Shown piece after piece: positions 7,735 through 16,347 of a stretch of 32,718 bases of DNA. The notes beneath the pieces were generated by a model, which was not told where the DNA came from, did no database searches, and saw nothing but the letters and a program-made list of their open reading frames with translations. Every line of letters starts with the position of its first letter. The stretch's first letter is position 1. Origin of the DNA: Azotobacter paspali (GTDB lineage: Bacteria > Pseudomonadota > Gammaproteobacteria > Pseudomonadales > Pseudomonadaceae); NCBI RefSeq assembly GCF_042434745.1, contig NZ_JBHLSS010000106.1. One strand, given 5' to 3'. A program made the position numbers and the translations under genes.

Positions 7735-7945
7735 GAAATCCACAACCCCTAAACTGATTTAAAAAAGGCTTCCCATCCCATACAAAGAAGGCGTCCGGCC
7801 CTCTCATAAACACGGCAACTGTATGTTCCCGCAACGTTTTCCATACATACGAAAATTCTCATTAAGCTAGCATGCCCTTTTCGCGGATTGTACCGCCGGC
7901 CACCCCATTCCGGTGAGCGGGGGTATCTTGCCACCGGCCGCGACC
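7735..7945 (-). promoter_or_regulatory. AT-rich zipA-smc intergenic region, probable zipA leader
   Basis: This gap of about 210 bp is clearly richer in A+T than its neighbours, notably 7741-7870. It holds an inverted repeat GTATGT (7821-7826) / ACATAC (7845-7850) and a TTTTTTAAATC tract shortly upstream of zipA on the minus strand. I could not pick a convincing -35/-10 pair. A possible 61-codon minus-strand frame here has no family look and was not called. A promoter or leader for zipA is inferred from composition only. Confidence 0.3.
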
Positions 7946-10900
7946 TCAGGTATCCGCCAACGCCACCGCCTCCTCCACGTCCACTGCCACCAGACGCGAG
8001 CAGCCCGGCTCGTGCATGGTCACCCCCATCAACTGATCGGCCATCTCCATGGCGATCTTGTTGTGGGTGATGTAGATGAACTGGACCTTTTCCGACATTT
8101 CCTTGACTAGCCTGGCGTAACGTCCGACGTTGGCATCGTCCAGAGGCGCATCCACCTCGTCGAGCATGCAGAACGGCGCCGGATTGAGCTGGAAGATGGC
8201 AAACACCAGGGCCAGCGCGGTCAATGCCTTCTCGCCGCCGGACAGCAGATGGATGGTGCTGTTCTTCTTGCCGGGCGGGCGCGCCATGATGGCCACACCG
8301 GTATCGAGTAGATCCTCGCCGGTAAGTTCCAGATAGGCATGGCCTCCACCGAAAACTTTCGGGAACAGGGCCTGCAGGCCGGCGTTGATCCGCTCGAAGG
8401 TATCCTTGAAACGGTTGCGGGTTTCCCGGTCGATCTTGCGGATCACGTTTTCCAGGGTTTCCAGGGCCTCCGCCAGGTCGGCGTTCTGCGCATCCAGATA
8501 GCGCTTGCGCTCGGATTGCTGGCGATATTCGTCGATGGCCGCCAGGTTGATCGCACCGAGACGCTGGATGCGCAGGGCGACGCGCTCAAGCTCAGTTTCC
8601 CAGTCGGCTTCGCGAGCCTCGGCGGGAAGCGTGCCGAGCACCTCGTGCAGATCTTGACCCTCCTCCTGCAACTGCTCCTGCAAGGCCTTGCGCCGTACGC
8701 TGAGAGCCTGCCAGTCGAGGCGCTGCTGTTCCAATTGACCGCGTAGCAACTGGGCCTGCTGCTCGGCCTGGCCGCGGCGCTTCTCGATTTCGCGCAGCCC
8801 GCGCTCGGCATCCTCCAGGGACAGCCCGGCTTGGCGCAGTTCCTCCTCGACGGCCAGGCGCCGCTCGAGCAGCTCCTCAAGCTTCATGCGCAGTTCCTCC
8901 AGCGGCGCCGCGCCCTCCTCCAGATCGAGGCGGAGTTGCTCGTGGCGTTCCCGGGTGCGCTCGAACTGCCGTTCGAGACGCTCCAGGGACTGCCGGGTGG
9001 AGTCGCGCCGGGCCCGCAGCGAGCCGAGCCGCACGGCCAGTTGATGGGCCTGCTCCTTGTGCGCGCCGGCCTCCCGGCGCAAGCGCTCCAGGCTCTCGCG
9101 CAGGGCGTCGCGTCCGGCCAGCAGTTGCTCGCGGCACTCGTTGTCGACGGCCATGGCGTCCAGCGCATCCTGCAGTTGCAGGCGGCATTCGCCCAGGCGC
9201 TCGATCTCCAGGGTGCGCTGCTCGTCCAGTTCGGCTAGTTCCTCGTCGAAACGGCGACGACGCAGCAGCATCTGCTCGGCCCGCGCCTGGAGGGCGGAAA
9301 GCCTGGCCTTCAATTCGCCCTGCTGGCGGGTTTCCTCCTGCAAACGCCGGCGCAGTTCTTCACGGTCCTCCTCCTGCCGGCGGCGCGCCTCGTCCAGCGC
9401 GGACAGGCGCGTCTTCAGCTCGGCTAGACGCGCCTCCAGTTCGTCGCGTCCGGCCTGCAAGCGCTCCAGCTCCTGGGCGCGGGCGAGCAGGCCGGAATCG
9501 GCGTCGCCGGCCCGGCGCACGCGCAGAAAATGCCGACCGACCCAATAGCCGTCGCGGCTGATCAGACTCTCGCCCTCGCCCAACGCAGAGCGCCGCTCCA
9601 GCGCTTCGACGAGGCTCTCGACCGCCATGACGCGCCCCAACCAGGGCGCCAAGTCGATGCCGCTCTCGACCTTATCGAGCAAACTGCCGGCCAACCGCGT
9701 GGCGCCCGGCCCCGCACCGAGCAGGCGCAGTTCGCCCTGGGCGAAGGCATCTAGCGCAAGAGCGGCGAAATCCTCCACGAGCGGTGCCTGCAGATCGGCG
9801 CCGAGTACGGTTTCCACCGCCAGCTCCCAGCCGGGCTCCACCCTGAGCCCCTCGGCCAGTCGCGGACGCGTCTCCAGATGCTGCTCGCGCAGCCACTCGG
9901 CGACGCCCTGACCGGGGTCCAGCGCCGCCTGCTGCAACGCCTCCAGAGAAGCGATCCGGCCGTTCAGGCGCTGCAGTTCGTCCTGCGCCTGCCGTTGCTC
10001 CCGGGTCGCCTGCTGCAGCTCGCCGCGCAGCCGTTCGAGCGTTTCGCCCAGGGCGGCCTCGGCGGCGCCCAGCTCTTCCTGGGTCAATTCGCCGAGAGCC
10101 AGCCGCTCGGCCAGTTCGGCGATGCCGGACTCTTGCGGATCGGCCTCCAGCCGGGCCCGCTCGTCGCCCAGGCGGCGCTCACGCTCCAGCAGCCGCCCGA
10201 GGCTCTGCTCCAGTTGCTGGATATGCGCCTGCTGCACCTCGGCGCTGCGCCGCGCCTGCGCGGAGTGTTGGTTGAAAGCGTCCCACTGTTCCTGCCAGGT
10301 GTGCATGGCGGACTCCGCCTCCTCCAGACGGGCGGCGCTCTCCTCGGCGGCGGCCGCGGCGACTTCCCGCTCAGGATCGAGCCGGGCCAGTTCCTCGTCG
10401 ATCTCGGCCAGCACCAGGCGATCCTGGTCGAGGTGGGCGGCGGTTTCCTGGCTATTCTTCTCCGCCTCCTGCAGGTCGCTCTGCAACTGGCGCAGACGCT
10501 GCTGGCCATGCTGGATGCTCTGTTCGACCCGGCCGATGTCGGCACCCAGCGAATAGAAGCGGCCCTGCACTTGGTGGAAACGCTCGGCGAGGTCGTGGTG
10601 CTCGTCGCGCAGGTGCTCGATGCCGGCATCGGCGTTGCGCTGTTCGGCAATCAGCGCTTCGAGGGCAACCTCCTGGTCGCCGATGACCTGCTCGCGCTGG
10701 CCGACCTGTTCGTTCAGCGCCCGCCAGCGCAGGGCGGCGAGCTGGGCCTTGAGGCGGCGCTCCTCGGCTTTGCATTCCTGGTATTTCTCGGCGGCTTGGG
10801 CCTGGCGCTGCAGGCGTTCGAGCTGGCGCTCCAGTTCCTCGCGCAGGTCGGAAAGGCGCGCCAGATTCTCCTGGGTGCGGCGGATGCGGTTCTCGGTTTC

Positions 10901-11434
10901 GCGGCGGCGCTCCTTGTACTTGGAGATGCCGGCGGCTTCCTCGATGAAATTGCGCAGATCCTCGGGACGGGCCTCGATCAGCCGGGAAATCATGCCCTGC
11001 TCGATGATCGAGTAGCTGCGCGGCCCCAGGCCGGTGCCGAGGAAGATGTCGGTGATATCGCGGCGCCGGCACTTCACTCCGTTGAGGAAGTAGCTGTTCT
11101 GCCCGTCGCGGGTCACCCGGCGACGGATGGAGATTTCCGCGTAGCCGGCGTATTCGCCGGTAAGCGTGCCGTCGGCATTGTCGAAGATCAGCTCGATGGA
11201 GGCCTGGGTCACCGGCTTGCGGCTGTTCGAGCCATTGAAGATAACGTCGGTCATCGACTCGCCACGGAGATTTTTTGCCGAACTCTCGCCCATCACCCAG
11301 CGAACGGCGTCGATGATATTGGACTTGCCGCAGCCGTTGGGCCCCACCACCGCCGCCATGTTGCTCGGGAAGCTCACCGTGGTGGGATCGACGAAGGACT
11401 TGAAACCGGCCAGCTTGATGCTCTTAAGGCGCAT
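7946..11434 (-). CDS. smc: Chromosome segregation ATPase SMC
   Basis: The 1162-residue length is normal for SMC, the core of the bacterial condensin that compacts and segregates the chromosome, usually with ScpA and ScpB. The N-terminal head begins MRLKSIKLAGFKSFVDPTT and has Walker A GPNGCGKS (31-38). Long Glu/Arg/Leu-rich coiled coils follow, interrupted by a hinge domain at roughly 520-660 (GWELAVETVLGADLQAPLVE). A second coil leads to the C-terminal head with the ABC signature LLSGGEKALTALAL and Walker B FCMLDEVDAPLDD. The frame is intact throughout. The ATG at 11434 fits the conserved N-terminus, although no strong Shine-Dalgarno site is visible. About 185 bp separates it from moaA upstream. 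Confidence 0.97.
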   Translation of the reverse strand: MRLKSIKLAGFKSFVDPTTVSFPSNMAAVVGPNGCGKSNIIDAVRWVMGESSAKNLRGESMTDVIFNGSNSRKPVTQASIELIFDNADGTLTGEYAGYAEISIRRRVTRDGQNSYFLNGVKCRRRDITDIFLGTGLGPRSYSIIEQGMISRLIEARPEDLRNFIEEAAGISKYKERRRETENRIRRTQENLARLSDLREELERQLERLQRQAQAAEKYQECKAEERRLKAQLAALRWRALNEQVGQREQVIGDQEVALEALIAEQRNADAGIEHLRDEHHDLAERFHQVQGRFYSLGADIGRVEQSIQHGQQRLRQLQSDLQEAEKNSQETAAHLDQDRLVLAEIDEELARLDPEREVAAAAAEESAARLEEAESAMHTWQEQWDAFNQHSAQARRSAEVQQAHIQQLEQSLGRLLERERRLGDERARLEADPQESGIAELAERLALGELTQEELGAAEAALGETLERLRGELQQATREQRQAQDELQRLNGRIASLEALQQAALDPGQGVAEWLREQHLETRPRLAEGLRVEPGWELAVETVLGADLQAPLVEDFAALALDAFAQGELRLLGAGPGATRLAGSLLDKVESGIDLAPWLGRVMAVESLVEALERRSALGEGESLISRDGYWVGRHFLRVRRAGDADSGLLARAQELERLQAGRDELEARLAELKTRLSALDEARRRQEEDREELRRRLQEETRQQGELKARLSALQARAEQMLLRRRRFDEELAELDEQRTLEIERLGECRLQLQDALDAMAVDNECREQLLAGRDALRESLERLRREAGAHKEQAHQLAVRLGSLRARRDSTRQSLERLERQFERTRERHEQLRLDLEEGAAPLEELRMKLEELLERRLAVEEELRQAGLSLEDAERGLREIEKRRGQAEQQAQLLRGQLEQQRLDWQALSVRRKALQEQLQEEGQDLHEVLGTLPAEAREADWETELERVALRIQRLGAINLAAIDEYRQQSERKRYLDAQNADLAEALETLENVIRKIDRETRNRFKDTFERINAGLQALFPKVFGGGHAYLELTGEDLLDTGVAIMARPPGKKNSTIHLLSGGEKALTALALVFAIFQLNPAPFCMLDEVDAPLDDANVGRYARLVKEMSEKVQFIYITHNKIAMEMADQLMGVTMHEPGCSRLVAVDVEEAVALADT

Positions 11435-11619
11435 GGCGGGTCCCGGGCAAGCCGTGATCGGTACGAGGTGATGTGGAGACGGGGCTGTCGGGAACCGGAA
11501 AGATCATGATCGGGTTTGGGGCTCTTCGACCGCGTGCAAGGCGCGAAGTCTAGCACGGGTCCCATCCGGGCCGGAGGCACCGGTATGGTGCGGGCGAAAC
11601 GGACATGCACCCGCTTCGC

Positions 11620-12615
11620 TCAGCCGCCGGTCATGCTCATGAAACGCACCACCTGGACCTGAGCGTCCGCCTCGAAATGATGGCGTTCGGGCTTGAGCCG
11701 CAGGGCATCGACCAGGGCCTGGCGCAGCCGTGCGGCGTCGCCGGGGTGGGCGCGCATCAGGCTCTTCAAATCGAGCGCCCCTTCATGGCCGAGACAGAGC
11801 ACCAGCTTGCCCTCGGCGGTGACCCGCACGCGATTGCATGCGGCGCAGAAGTTATGGCTGTGCGGCGAGATGAAACCGACCTGGGTCCGGCTGCCGACCA
11901 CCTGCCAGTAACGCGAGGGACCGCCGCTGGCGTGGCTGCTGCGCACCAGTTCGAAGCGCTCCTCGATACGCCGGCGCACCTCGTCGCTGGAGCAGAGGGT
12001 TTCGCTGCGCCTGTGGCTGGAGATACCGCCGAGCGGCATCTCCTCGATGAAACTGATATCGAGGCCGCGCGCCACGGCGAACTCGACCAGATCGAGTACC
12101 TCGTCGTCGTTGCGGCCCTTCTGCACCACGCTGTTCAGCTTGATCCGCGCGAATCCGGCGGCACGCGCCGCCTCGATGCCGGCCAGAACCCGGTCGAGCC
12201 TGTCGCGCCGGGTGAAGGCGGCGAAACGCTCGGGGCGCAGCGAATCGAGGCTGATGTTGAGGCGCCGGACCCCGGCAGTGCGCAGGTCGCCGGCCATGAA
12301 CGGCAGTTGCGAGCCGTTGGTGGTCATGGCCAGGTCCTCCAGCTCCGTGCGCGCACCCAGGCGTTCCAGCAGGCCGAGCAGCCCCCTGCGCACCAGCGGC
12401 TCGCCGCCGGTGATGCGGATGCGTTTGACACCGAGGTCGATAAAGGCGTCCGCCACCTCGTAGAGCTCCTCCAGACTGAGGATCTGCTCGCGCGGCACGA
12501 ACACCATGTTCTCGCTCATGCAGTAGGTGCAGCGGAAATCGCAGCGGTCGGTCACCGACAGACGCAGGTAGGTGATGCGGCGCCCGAAGGGATCGATCAG
12601 TTCGGTGTTGGACAT
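11620..12615 (-). CDS. moaA: GTP 3',8-cyclase MoaA (molybdenum cofactor biosynthesis)
   Basis: MoaA is a radical-SAM enzyme that, with MoaC, converts GTP to cyclic pyranopterin monophosphate, the first step of molybdopterin synthesis. The SAM-cluster motif CDFRCTYC supplies C25, C29 and C32 (CX3CX2C). The C-terminal substrate cluster is CX2CX13C (CAACNRVRVTAEGKLVLC). The protein ends in the double glycine MTGG typical of the family. The start is the ATG at 12615 (MSNTELIDPFGRRITYLRLS), giving 331 residues; an upstream in-frame ATG at 12642 adds nine unrelated residues. The gene is divergent from the broken channel gene. I saw no molybdenum-cofactor riboswitch fold in the 180-bp leader. Confidence 0.96.
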   Translation of the reverse strand: MSNTELIDPFGRRITYLRLSVTDRCDFRCTYCMSENMVFVPREQILSLEELYEVADAFIDLGVKRIRITGGEPLVRRGLLGLLERLGARTELEDLAMTTNGSQLPFMAGDLRTAGVRRLNISLDSLRPERFAAFTRRDRLDRVLAGIEAARAAGFARIKLNSVVQKGRNDDEVLDLVEFAVARGLDISFIEEMPLGGISSHRRSETLCSSDEVRRRIEERFELVRSSHASGGPSRYWQVVGSRTQVGFISPHSHNFCAACNRVRVTAEGKLVLCLGHEGALDLKSLMRAHPGDAARLRQALVDALRLKPERHHFEADAQVQVVRFMSMTGG

Positions 12616-12798
12616 GTCTGGTTTCACTCCGCCAGCCCGCATCGCACCGCTTTGCGGAACCGGGCCGGGTCGCTCGCCTCCGCGAGCCGATTATGATTGC
12701 GGGTTTCGGGATATCGGTATCAGCGATCCTTCGCACAAGGAAAGCAGGATGTACGCCAACCGGCTAGCCCACGGGACCGGTACGGGATCGGGGGACAC

Positions 12799-13685
12799 AT
12801 GGACAAGAAGAACTGGCGCGAACGCCTTTACATCATCGTCTTCTTCAGCGACATAGCGCCCGGCCGGTATTTCGCTAGCGCGCTGCTAGTGGCCATCCTC
12901 ACCAATCTGGTGATGGTGATGCTCGACAGCTTGCCGGGCTTCGCGCGTTACGGTGGCCTGTTTCACGCCCTGGAATGGGGCCTCACGGCGCTCCTCGCCG
13001 GCGAATACCTGCTGCGCATCCACATCCATCCGCAGCCGTCGCGCTACATCTTCAGCTTCCACGGAACCATCGACCTCTTGGCCGTGCTGCCGGCATTCCT
13101 CGCCCTGCTGTTCCCACCGGCCCAGTACCTGCTGATCATCCGCATCGTGCGCATGTTGCGGGTGTTCCGCGTGCCGAAGCTGCTGCCCTACCTGAGCCGG
13201 GCGAATTTTTGCTCGTCGCGCTGCGCGGCAGCCGGCAGAAGATCATCGTACTCCTACTGAGCGCGATCACCCTGGTCATCATCTTCGGCATCCTGCTGTA
13301 TGTGATCGAAGGACCGCGACATGGTTTCAGCAGCATTCCCGCCAGCATTTACTGGGCCGTGGTGACTCCGACCACCGTCGGCTACGGCGACATGACGCCG
13401 AAGCCCCCGCTGGGTCAGGGTCTGGCGACCCTGGCGATGATCATCGGCTACTCGGTAATCGCCGTGCCCACCGGCATCTTCACTGCCGAACTGGCCAGCG
13501 CGATGCGGCCGGAACAACGCCTGCAGCGGACGTGCCCGAACTGCCGGAATGAGCAGTACGAACCGGACACCGCCTTCTGCAGCCGCCGCGGCGATGCCCT
13601 GTTCTCCCGCGTCCCGGAACTCGCCCCGCGGGCCGACGGGGAAAAGACTGCACGGTCGATGCCGCCGGCTCAACGCGGCGAATAG
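12799..13685 (+). pseudogene. Voltage-gated-type potassium channel gene split by a frameshift
   Basis: The first frame (ATG 12799 to stop 13260) encodes the S1-S4 part: MDKKNWRERLYIIVFF, four hydrophobic segments and an S4-like RIVRMLRVFR. The second frame then continues the same protein (FLLVALRGSRQKIIVLLL...) through the pore with selectivity filter TTVGYGD and S6 (IIGYSVIAVPTGIFTAELASAM), ending at 13685. The switch is at about 13203-13210, where aaTTTTTgc has five T; one more T would restore ANFLLVALRGSRQK. Other decay signs are prolines in place of the usual Leu after S4 (FRVPKLL) and before the filter (TPTTVG). The C-terminal zinc ribbon also reads CPNC...CSRR, with the fourth Cys replaced by Arg. 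A sequencing error or T-tract slippage are alternatives. Its last 16 bases overlap the convergent lipoprotein gene. Confidence 0.8.
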
Positions 13686-14134
13686 AGGTTGCGCAGGCCA
13701 GGCGGCACACCCGGCCCCTCGACCGACTCCCAGGGACCGTTCGGCTGCCCGGAGCTGTACCAGCCGTCGTTCCAGCGGTAGTACAGCCGTTCCCGGTAGT
13801 ACAGCCGCTGTCCTTTCACCACGTATACTCCGAGGCTGTTGTCCCAGTAGGCATCGGCATCCGGTGGCGGCGCATAGCGCGGATGGTTGCCGCTTCGACT
13901 GCGCTGTGCGCTGGCGGCTTTGGGCGCGGAAGGCAGGGCCCTGATCGTCTGGCTCGGCTGCTTCGCCGGCGGTGTCCGCACGGCAGGCGGCGGCGCCGGG
14001 CGCTCGGCGGCAGGGGGGTGGTAGTCCTGGTGGGCGCAGGCGGCCAGCAGCAGACCCAGGCCGAGCACACCGAAGGAACGCAGGCGGCGCAACGACCCGG
14101 CGGCTCCGGTCGGGAACGGGAAACGGATCTTCAT
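13670..14134 (-). CDS. Proline-rich lipoprotein at the end of the ccm operon
   Basis: A 154-residue protein with a basic N-terminus, a hydrophobic segment (FGVLGLGLLLAAC) and a lipobox LAAC whose Cys33 would be lipidated. A Pro/Ala-rich linker follows (about 36-95), then a Tyr/Trp-rich C-terminus (YWDNSLGVYVVKG, LYYRERLYYRWNDGWY). It has no CXXCH and no recognised catalytic motif. I know similar small lipoproteins in Pseudomonas only as hypothetical proteins. Its ATG (14134) overlaps the TGA of ccmI as ATGA, so it is probably translated with the ccm operon. A role in cytochrome c maturation is possible by position only. The lack of an aspartate at +2 (Ala-His follows Cys) would favour outer-membrane sorting. 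Confidence 0.75.
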   Translation of the reverse strand: MKIRFPFPTGAAGSLRRLRSFGVLGLGLLLAACAHQDYHPPAAERPAPPPAVRTPPAKQPSQTIRALPSAPKAASAQRSRSGNHPRYAPPPDADAYWDNSLGVYVVKGQRLYYRERLYYRWNDGWYSSGQPNGPWESVEGPGVPPGLRNLYSPR

Positions 14135-15348
14135 CGGTCCTCTCCAGGGTGCCCTCGGGGCGCGTCGGCTCGATCGATATTCAGGACGTATTCGCCCGAT
14201 GCCCTAGCGCTCACCCGCTCGAGCTGGCCGACCCAGTCGCCCGCTGTGGGATCGCCGGCCCGCGAGATCCGGGCCACCAGTTGCACCTCGGCGAAGTTCG
14301 ACAGCTTGAGCTGGGGCATCATCGCATCGGCATCGCTCAGGGCGACCTGCGCCGGCAGATCGGCCACGCGCAGGCGCTCGACCGCCAATGGCATCGGCGG
14401 ACCGGAAACGGCGCGGGCGAAGACGAACACGCTGTCGTCCGGCCGCACCTTGCCGGCCAGCTCCGGCGCCAGGGCGACGCTGACCTTCAGCTCCAACTGG
14501 GCGGCGGCCGGCGCCTCGCCTTGCGGCGCGCCGGCCTGCTCGTGCGCCCGGGCGATGCCGGCGGCGATGGCCGCCCGCGACGGATCGCCCTCGGGCAGGA
14601 TTTCCACCAGGCGCTCCCAGTAACCGGCGGCATCGGCGAAGCGGCGCTCCTCGAAGGCGACAATGCCGAGCAGGCCGAGGCTGGTGACCTCGGCCGGCTC
14701 GCCGGCCAGCGCCTCGTCGGTCAGCGCCTGCATCCGCGGGCTCCAGCGCTTGCCCTCGGCGAAATACAGCGCCTGTGCCCACTGGCCAAGGATCTCCGGC
14801 GGCCGCTGGGCCAGCCGGGCGGCCTGCTCGAAGGCTGCTACGGCATCGGCCGGATGCTCCTGGGCCATGTAAGTGCGCCCCAGGAAATACCAGCCCTCGG
14901 CGGAATCCGGCTGGACCTTGACCGCCTGCTCAAGGCGTGCGGTCATCTCTTCGATGCTCTTCGGCTGTTCGGCGAACCGGCGGGCCAGTTCGAGTTTGTC
15001 GCTGGCGCCCCAGTGCAGGTAGAGGCCGTAGCCGAGCAGCGGCACCAGCAGCGCCACCGCCAGCGGCACCGCCCTGCCCAGGGAGGAGCGGCGCGGCGCC
15101 TCGCCGGCCTCGGTATCGGCCAGCAGCTCGCGAGCCGCCTCGACGCGGCCGGCCTCCAGTTGTCCGGCGCTCAGGGTGTCGGCCGCGCGCTGGGCATCCA
15201 GCTCGGCCAGGCGCTCTTCGTAAAGCGCCACGTTGAGCGCGGTACGGTCTTCCTCGGCCTGGGCGCGACGAGTGCGCAGCACGGGGAGCAGCAGAAAGGC
15301 CAAGGCCAGCAGCAGCAGCAGGCCGGCGGCGATCCAAAAATCGATCAT
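14131..15348 (-). CDS. ccmI: Cytochrome c maturation protein CcmI (CycH)
   Basis: CcmI is the apocytochrome c chaperone of the System I haem-ligation complex. The 405 residues begin with a membrane segment (MIDFWIAAGLLLLLALAFLLLPVL). A cytoplasmic coiled region follows (ALYEERLAELDAQRAADTL, about 40-90), then a second membrane segment (AVPLAVALLVPLLGYGLYLHW, about 90-115). A periplasmic TPR domain comes next (EQAVKVQPDSAEGWYFLGRTYMAQEHPADAVAAFEQA in two halves, about 138-270) and a C-terminal beta-rich domain ends the protein. The start overlaps the ccmH stop by four bases (ATGA), and the stop overlaps the next lipoprotein start in the same way, so it sits in a tightly coupled operon. Confidence 0.95.
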   Translation of the reverse strand: MIDFWIAAGLLLLLALAFLLLPVLRTRRAQAEEDRTALNVALYEERLAELDAQRAADTLSAGQLEAGRVEAARELLADTEAGEAPRRSSLGRAVPLAVALLVPLLGYGLYLHWGASDKLELARRFAEQPKSIEEMTARLEQAVKVQPDSAEGWYFLGRTYMAQEHPADAVAAFEQAARLAQRPPEILGQWAQALYFAEGKRWSPRMQALTDEALAGEPAEVTSLGLLGIVAFEERRFADAAGYWERLVEILPEGDPSRAAIAAGIARAHEQAGAPQGEAPAAAQLELKVSVALAPELAGKVRPDDSVFVFARAVSGPPMPLAVERLRVADLPAQVALSDADAMMPQLKLSNFAEVQLVARISRAGDPTAGDWVGQLERVSARASGEYVLNIDRADAPRGHPGEDR

Positions 15349-15818
15349 GGGTCTTTTTTGTCCAGCAGGGTGGCGAGACGCTCGCGCTCGTCCGGGGATA
15401 GGGAGGCCACCGCCGGGCCGGCGGTATTGCGCCGGCGTCGGACGAGGATCGTCGCCAGCACGCCGAAACCGAGCGCCAAAAGCCCCGCCGGGCCGTACCA
15501 GAGCAGCAGGGTCCGCCCGTCGAGCGGCGGCTTGTAGCGGACGAAGTCACCGTAGCGGGCCACCAGGTAATCGACGATCTGCCCGTCGCTTTGTCCTTCG
15601 CCGAGCATGCGATAGATTTCGCGGCGCAAGTCCATGGCGATGGGGGCGTCGGAATCGGCGATGTTCTGGTTCTGGCACTTGGGGCAGCGCAGCTCCTCGA
15701 TCAGGCCGCGATAGCGTTCGCGCTCGGCGTCGCTCTTGAATTCGTAGGTATCGATGGCGGCATGCGCCGTCGTGCTCAGCACGAGCCCCAGCGACAGGGC
15801 GCGGATCGCGGTTTTCAT
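15345..15818 (-). CDS. ccmH: Cytochrome c maturation thiol-disulfide protein CcmH (CycL)
   Basis: CcmH keeps apocytochrome CXXCH thiols reduced and works with CcmF and CcmI in haem attachment. The 157 residues start with a signal peptide (MKTAIRALSLGLVLSTTAHA), followed by the redox pair C45/C48 in LRCPKCQNQNIADSDAP. A helical bundle comes next (DLRREIYRMLGEGQSDGQIV), then a C-terminal membrane anchor (LLLWYGPAGLLALGFGVLAT, about 109-130) with a short basic/acidic tail. I chose the ATG at 15818, which overlaps the ccmG stop as ATGA and opens directly on the signal peptide. Longer in-frame starts would run back into ccmG and produce an unrelated leader. Confidence 0.96.
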   Translation of the reverse strand: MKTAIRALSLGLVLSTTAHAAIDTYEFKSDAERERYRGLIEELRCPKCQNQNIADSDAPIAMDLRREIYRMLGEGQSDGQIVDYLVARYGDFVRYKPPLDGRTLLLWYGPAGLLALGFGVLATILVRRRRNTAGPAVASLSPDERERLATLLDKKDP

Positions 15819-16345
15819 TCGTCCAGCAGCTCCTGGTAGCGCGCGGCCAGTTGCTCGCGCCAGACCCGCTCGTCGATCACCCCGACGAACTTGTGGCGAA
15901 TGATGCCGTGCCTGTCGACGAGGAAGGTTTCCGGCGCACCGTAGACGCCGAGGTCGAGTCCCAGGCTGCCTTGCTCGTCGCGGATGTTGAGCCGGTAGGG
16001 ATCGTGGAACTCCTTCAGCCACTTCAATGCGCTGGCGTTGTCGTCCTTGTAGTTGACGCCGACGATGTTCACCCCGCGCCCGGCCAGTTCGTTGAGCACC
16101 GGGTGCTCGACCTTGCACGACACGCACCAGGTCGCCCAGACGTTGACCAGCGCCGGCTTGCCTTTGAAGTCGTCGACCGTGAGGGTACGCCCCGGCTCCT
16201 GCACGGCCGGCAGGGAGAACGCCGGGAAGGGCTTGCCGATCAGCGCCGAAGGCAGTTCGGCGGGATCGAGGAACAGGCCACGGTAAAGGAAGGCCACGAC
16301 GCCCAGGAAGAGCGCCAGCGGCACCAGGAGAATCGCTCGTTTCAT
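15815..16345 (-). CDS. ccmG: Periplasmic thioredoxin-like CcmG (DsbE)
   Basis: CcmG is a membrane-tethered thiol:disulfide oxidoreductase that passes electrons from DsbD to CcmH and apocytochrome c. It is 176 residues, with an N-terminal signal anchor (about 4-22), a thioredoxin fold carrying the active site WCVSC (C74 and C77) and the family-specific cis-proline region GVYGAPETFLVDRHG. The start ATG (16345) lies two bases after the ccmF stop codon; ccmH begins inside its stop. Length and motifs are normal. Confidence 0.97.
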   Translation of the reverse strand: MKRAILLVPLALFLGVVAFLYRGLFLDPAELPSALIGKPFPAFSLPAVQEPGRTLTVDDFKGKPALVNVWATWCVSCKVEHPVLNELAGRGVNIVGVNYKDDNASALKWLKEFHDPYRLNIRDEQGSLGLDLGVYGAPETFLVDRHGIIRHKFVGVIDERVWREQLAARYQELLDE

Positions 16346-16347
16346 CT

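Noticed and set aside
7749..7934. Small minus-strand ORF between smc and zipA
   Set aside because: The composition is AT-rich intergenic and the sequence shows no protein-like pattern or clear start.
9878..11509. 543-codon plus-strand frame opposite smc
   Set aside because: Leu/Ala/Gly/Gln-rich antisense shadow of a coiled-coil gene.
12616..12798. Molybdenum-cofactor riboswitch upstream of moaA
   Set aside because: The leader shows no recognisable conserved riboswitch core.
12749..12856. Small ORF starting at the ATG at 12749 after AAGGAAAGCAGG
   Set aside because: Despite a fair ribosome site, the Thr/Ser-rich peptide is out of frame with the channel and has no family look; it could be a leader peptide, but nothing supports that.
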